The notes under the pieces: generated by a model
What the model was told of the DNA's origin: nothing
The model's input: the letters and a program-made list of their open reading frames with translations, nothing else
Database searches by the model: none
Translations under genes and position numbers: made by a program
Shown here: one piece after another, positions 6,677 to 8,108 of the stretch
Layout of the letters: each line of letters opens with the position of its first letter
Numbering within the stretch: the stretch's first letter is position 1
Origin: an uncultured Flavobacteriales bacterium
Lineage (GTDB): Bacteria > Bacteroidota > Bacteroidia > Flavobacteriales_D > Sanyastnellaceae
Direction of reading: 5' to 3'
DNA: 8,108 nt
Assembly: GCA_937967465.1 (NCBI GenBank)
Contig: CALBSW010000069.1
Location: forward strand, 1-8,108

Positions 6677-8108
6677 CCGACTTCGCCTCGGATTTTCTGT
6701 CTTTCTCCTCGCCGCCCTCGGCTGTCAATCGGGACAAGCCGTGGCGGATCCACCCGGCCCGAAATCACCGGCCTTTCTGTCAGGGGATACCGCCTCCGCT
6801 CAAGCCCTGCTCGACAGCCTCAGCATGGAAGCGCGGATTGCGCAGCTGATGATGGTGCCATTGTACTCCCGTCCGGGAGAACCGGAGAGCGCGGCATCCG
6901 TGATGGAGATGGTGGAGACGCTCGGCATCGGCGGGGTCATCGCCATGCAAGGTGACATCGCCACCACAACCCGCAATTTGGCCCGGTTGGACAGTGCCGC
7001 CGTGGCCACTTCCGGGATCGGCTTGCTCACCGCCATGGATGCGGAATGGGGATCCGGCATGCGCCTCCCCGATGGCATCCGGTTCCCCAAAGCCATGGCC
7101 CTGGGCGCCATCCAAGATGTGGACCTCATCCGCCATGCCGGCCGCGTGGCGGGCTACGAATTGCGGGCCATCGGGATTGACATGGATTTTGCCCCCGTCG
7201 TCGACGTCAACAGCAATCCAGACAACCCCGTGATTGGCAACCGGTCTTTCGGGTCCGACCCCAGTGCGGTCGGTACACGCGGACTCGCCTGGGCAGAGGG
7301 ACTTCGCGCAGCAGGCGTCATGGCCTGTGCCAAGCACTTTCCTGGCCATGGAGATGCGGACCTCGACTCCCACCTCGCCCTGCCCCAAATCGGATCGGAC
7401 AGCAGCCATTTGTCGACGGTCGAGCTTCCGCCACTCCGCCAGCTCATTCACGGCGGCGTGGAGGCCGTGATGACCGCGCACCTCGACGTGCCTGCCCTCG
7501 ACTCCACCACCGGCCTGCCCACGTCCCTCTCTCCACGGGTCATCGGCGACCTGCTGCTCGACTCCCTTGAATTTGAGGGGCTGGTTTTCACCGATGCCTT
7601 GACGATGGCCGGCGTGGCAGAACCGGTTCCACCGGGCACCCGTGAGATCGCCGCCCTGCAGGCGGGCAATGACGTCCTCCTCTTCCCCTCTTCGCCGACG
7701 CTGGTCGTCGACAGCATCCTGTCCGCGCTGCGCACAGGCAGACTCGACACCGCCACCGTCAACAACGCCTGCATGAAGGTGCTCCTCGCCAAGCAATGGG
7801 ACCCGGTTCCGCTGCTCGGACAATTGGACTTGAGGGCGCTGCAACGGAGCCTTCGCGGCCACATGCTCACCCGCCTGGGGCAAGTCCACGACGTCGATGC
7901 TGAGGATACGGTGGCCTTGGTCGTCGTTGGCAATCCCGGAAGCGCGCTGGAACGCCAACTCCGCCTGGCCTGCCCGAACCTGTCCGTCCACCGCCATGGC
8001 AAGGCCCCATTGGGTGCTGTCGACATCACCCGAATCTCATCGGCTGTGCAGGGAGCACAGCGGGTCATCGTGGCCTTTCTCGATGAGAGCAACCGGCCGG
8101 CCCGTCGT
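6669..8108 (+). CDS. Family 3 glycoside hydrolase lipoprotein, NagZ-like N-terminal domain (3' end cut off)
   Basis: The frame stays open from ATG 6669 to the window end (480 codons, no stop). The first 19 residues form a lipoprotein signal: MTDRLRLG, a hydrophobic core, then ALGC with Cys19 as the lipidated residue, so the enzyme probably sits in the periplasm or on an outer-membrane face. Residues about 45-380 form a GH3 barrel with TAMDAEWGSGMR (121-131), DFAPVVDVNSNPDNPVI (173-189) and the NagZ signature KHFPGHG-D-A-D-L-D-S-H (222-235). That signature supplies the Asp233/His235 general-acid pair, and the nucleophile is Asp309 in VFTDALTM. NagZ-type enzymes remove beta-N-acetylglucosamine, typically in peptidoglycan recycling. 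Close Bacteroidota homologues are, as I recall, about 1000 residues with a C-terminal beta-lactamase-like domain; that part would lie outside the window. The gene overlaps cmk by eight bases. Family is near certain; substrate is inferred. Confidence 0.93.
   Translation, partial: MTDRLRLGFSVFLLAALGCQSGQAVADPPGPKSPAFLSGDTASAQALLDSLSMEARIAQLMMVPLYSRPGEPESAASVMEMVETLGIGGVIAMQGDIATTTRNLARLDSAAVATSGIGLLTAMDAEWGSGMRLPDGIRFPKAMALGAIQDVDLIRHAGRVAGYELRAIGIDMDFAPVVDVNSNPDNPVIGNRSFGSDPSAVGTRGLAWAEGLRAAGVMACAKHFPGHGDADLDSHLALPQIGSDSSHLSTVELPPLRQLIHGGVEAVMTAHLDVPALDSTTGLPTSLSPRVIGDLLLDSLEFEGLVFTDALTMAGVAEPVPPGTREIAALQAGNDVLLFPSSPTLVVDSILSALRTGRLDTATVNNACMKVLLAKQWDPVPLLGQLDLRALQRSLRGHMLTRLGQVHDVDAEDTVALVVVGNPGSALERQLRLACPNLSVHRHGKAPLGAVDITRISSAVQGAQRVIVAFLDESNRPARR

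Noticed and set aside
6780..7997. A 405-codon open frame on the minus strand opposite the glycoside hydrolase
   Set aside because: The plus strand encodes a clear GH3 enzyme with signature motifs over the same bases; the antisense frame resembles no family I recognise.

Overview
The window looks like a chromosomal segment of a GC-rich member of the Bacteroidota. The evidence is a PorQ homologue (type IX secretion is largely confined to this phylum), a GlmU-like left-handed beta-helix protein of the type found in these genomes, a B12-binding MerR regulator next to a sigma factor gene, a perfect TAnnTTTG promoter box, and no clear Shine-Dalgarno sequences before the starts. I cannot name the genus.

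The left part (1-1300) is a regulatory module on the minus strand. A MerR-family regulator with a cobalamin-binding C-terminal half (315-1214) resembles the light-sensing repressors CarH/LitR. It is followed by a short terminator-like hairpin (291-310), then an AT-rich gap holding at least six copies of a TGTTCA-type half-site, then the first 39 codons of an ECF-type sigma factor running off the left edge. Two of the half-site pairs have exactly the same geometry (TGTTCA-N18-TGAACA) and bracket a plausible promoter for the sigma gene. From what is known of related Bacteroidota clusters, carotenoid or other light-induced genes may lie beyond the left edge; this is inference.

The right part (1270-8108) is a plus-strand gene run: a GlmU-like hexapeptide-repeat protein with its own promoter, then lon (ATP-dependent protease), porQ (type IX secretion outer-membrane protein), cmk (cytidylate kinase), and a NagZ-type family 3 glycoside hydrolase lipoprotein truncated by the window end. 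From lon onward the genes overlap or nearly touch (4-base overlap, 2-base gap, 8-base overlap), so they are very probably co-transcribed and translationally coupled. A hairpin lies in the 62-base gap before lon.

All intergenic gaps are under 300 bases. I see no tRNA, rRNA, CRISPR array or insertion sequence. The most interesting signal is the operator array at 121-265; the remaining genes are recognisable family members.
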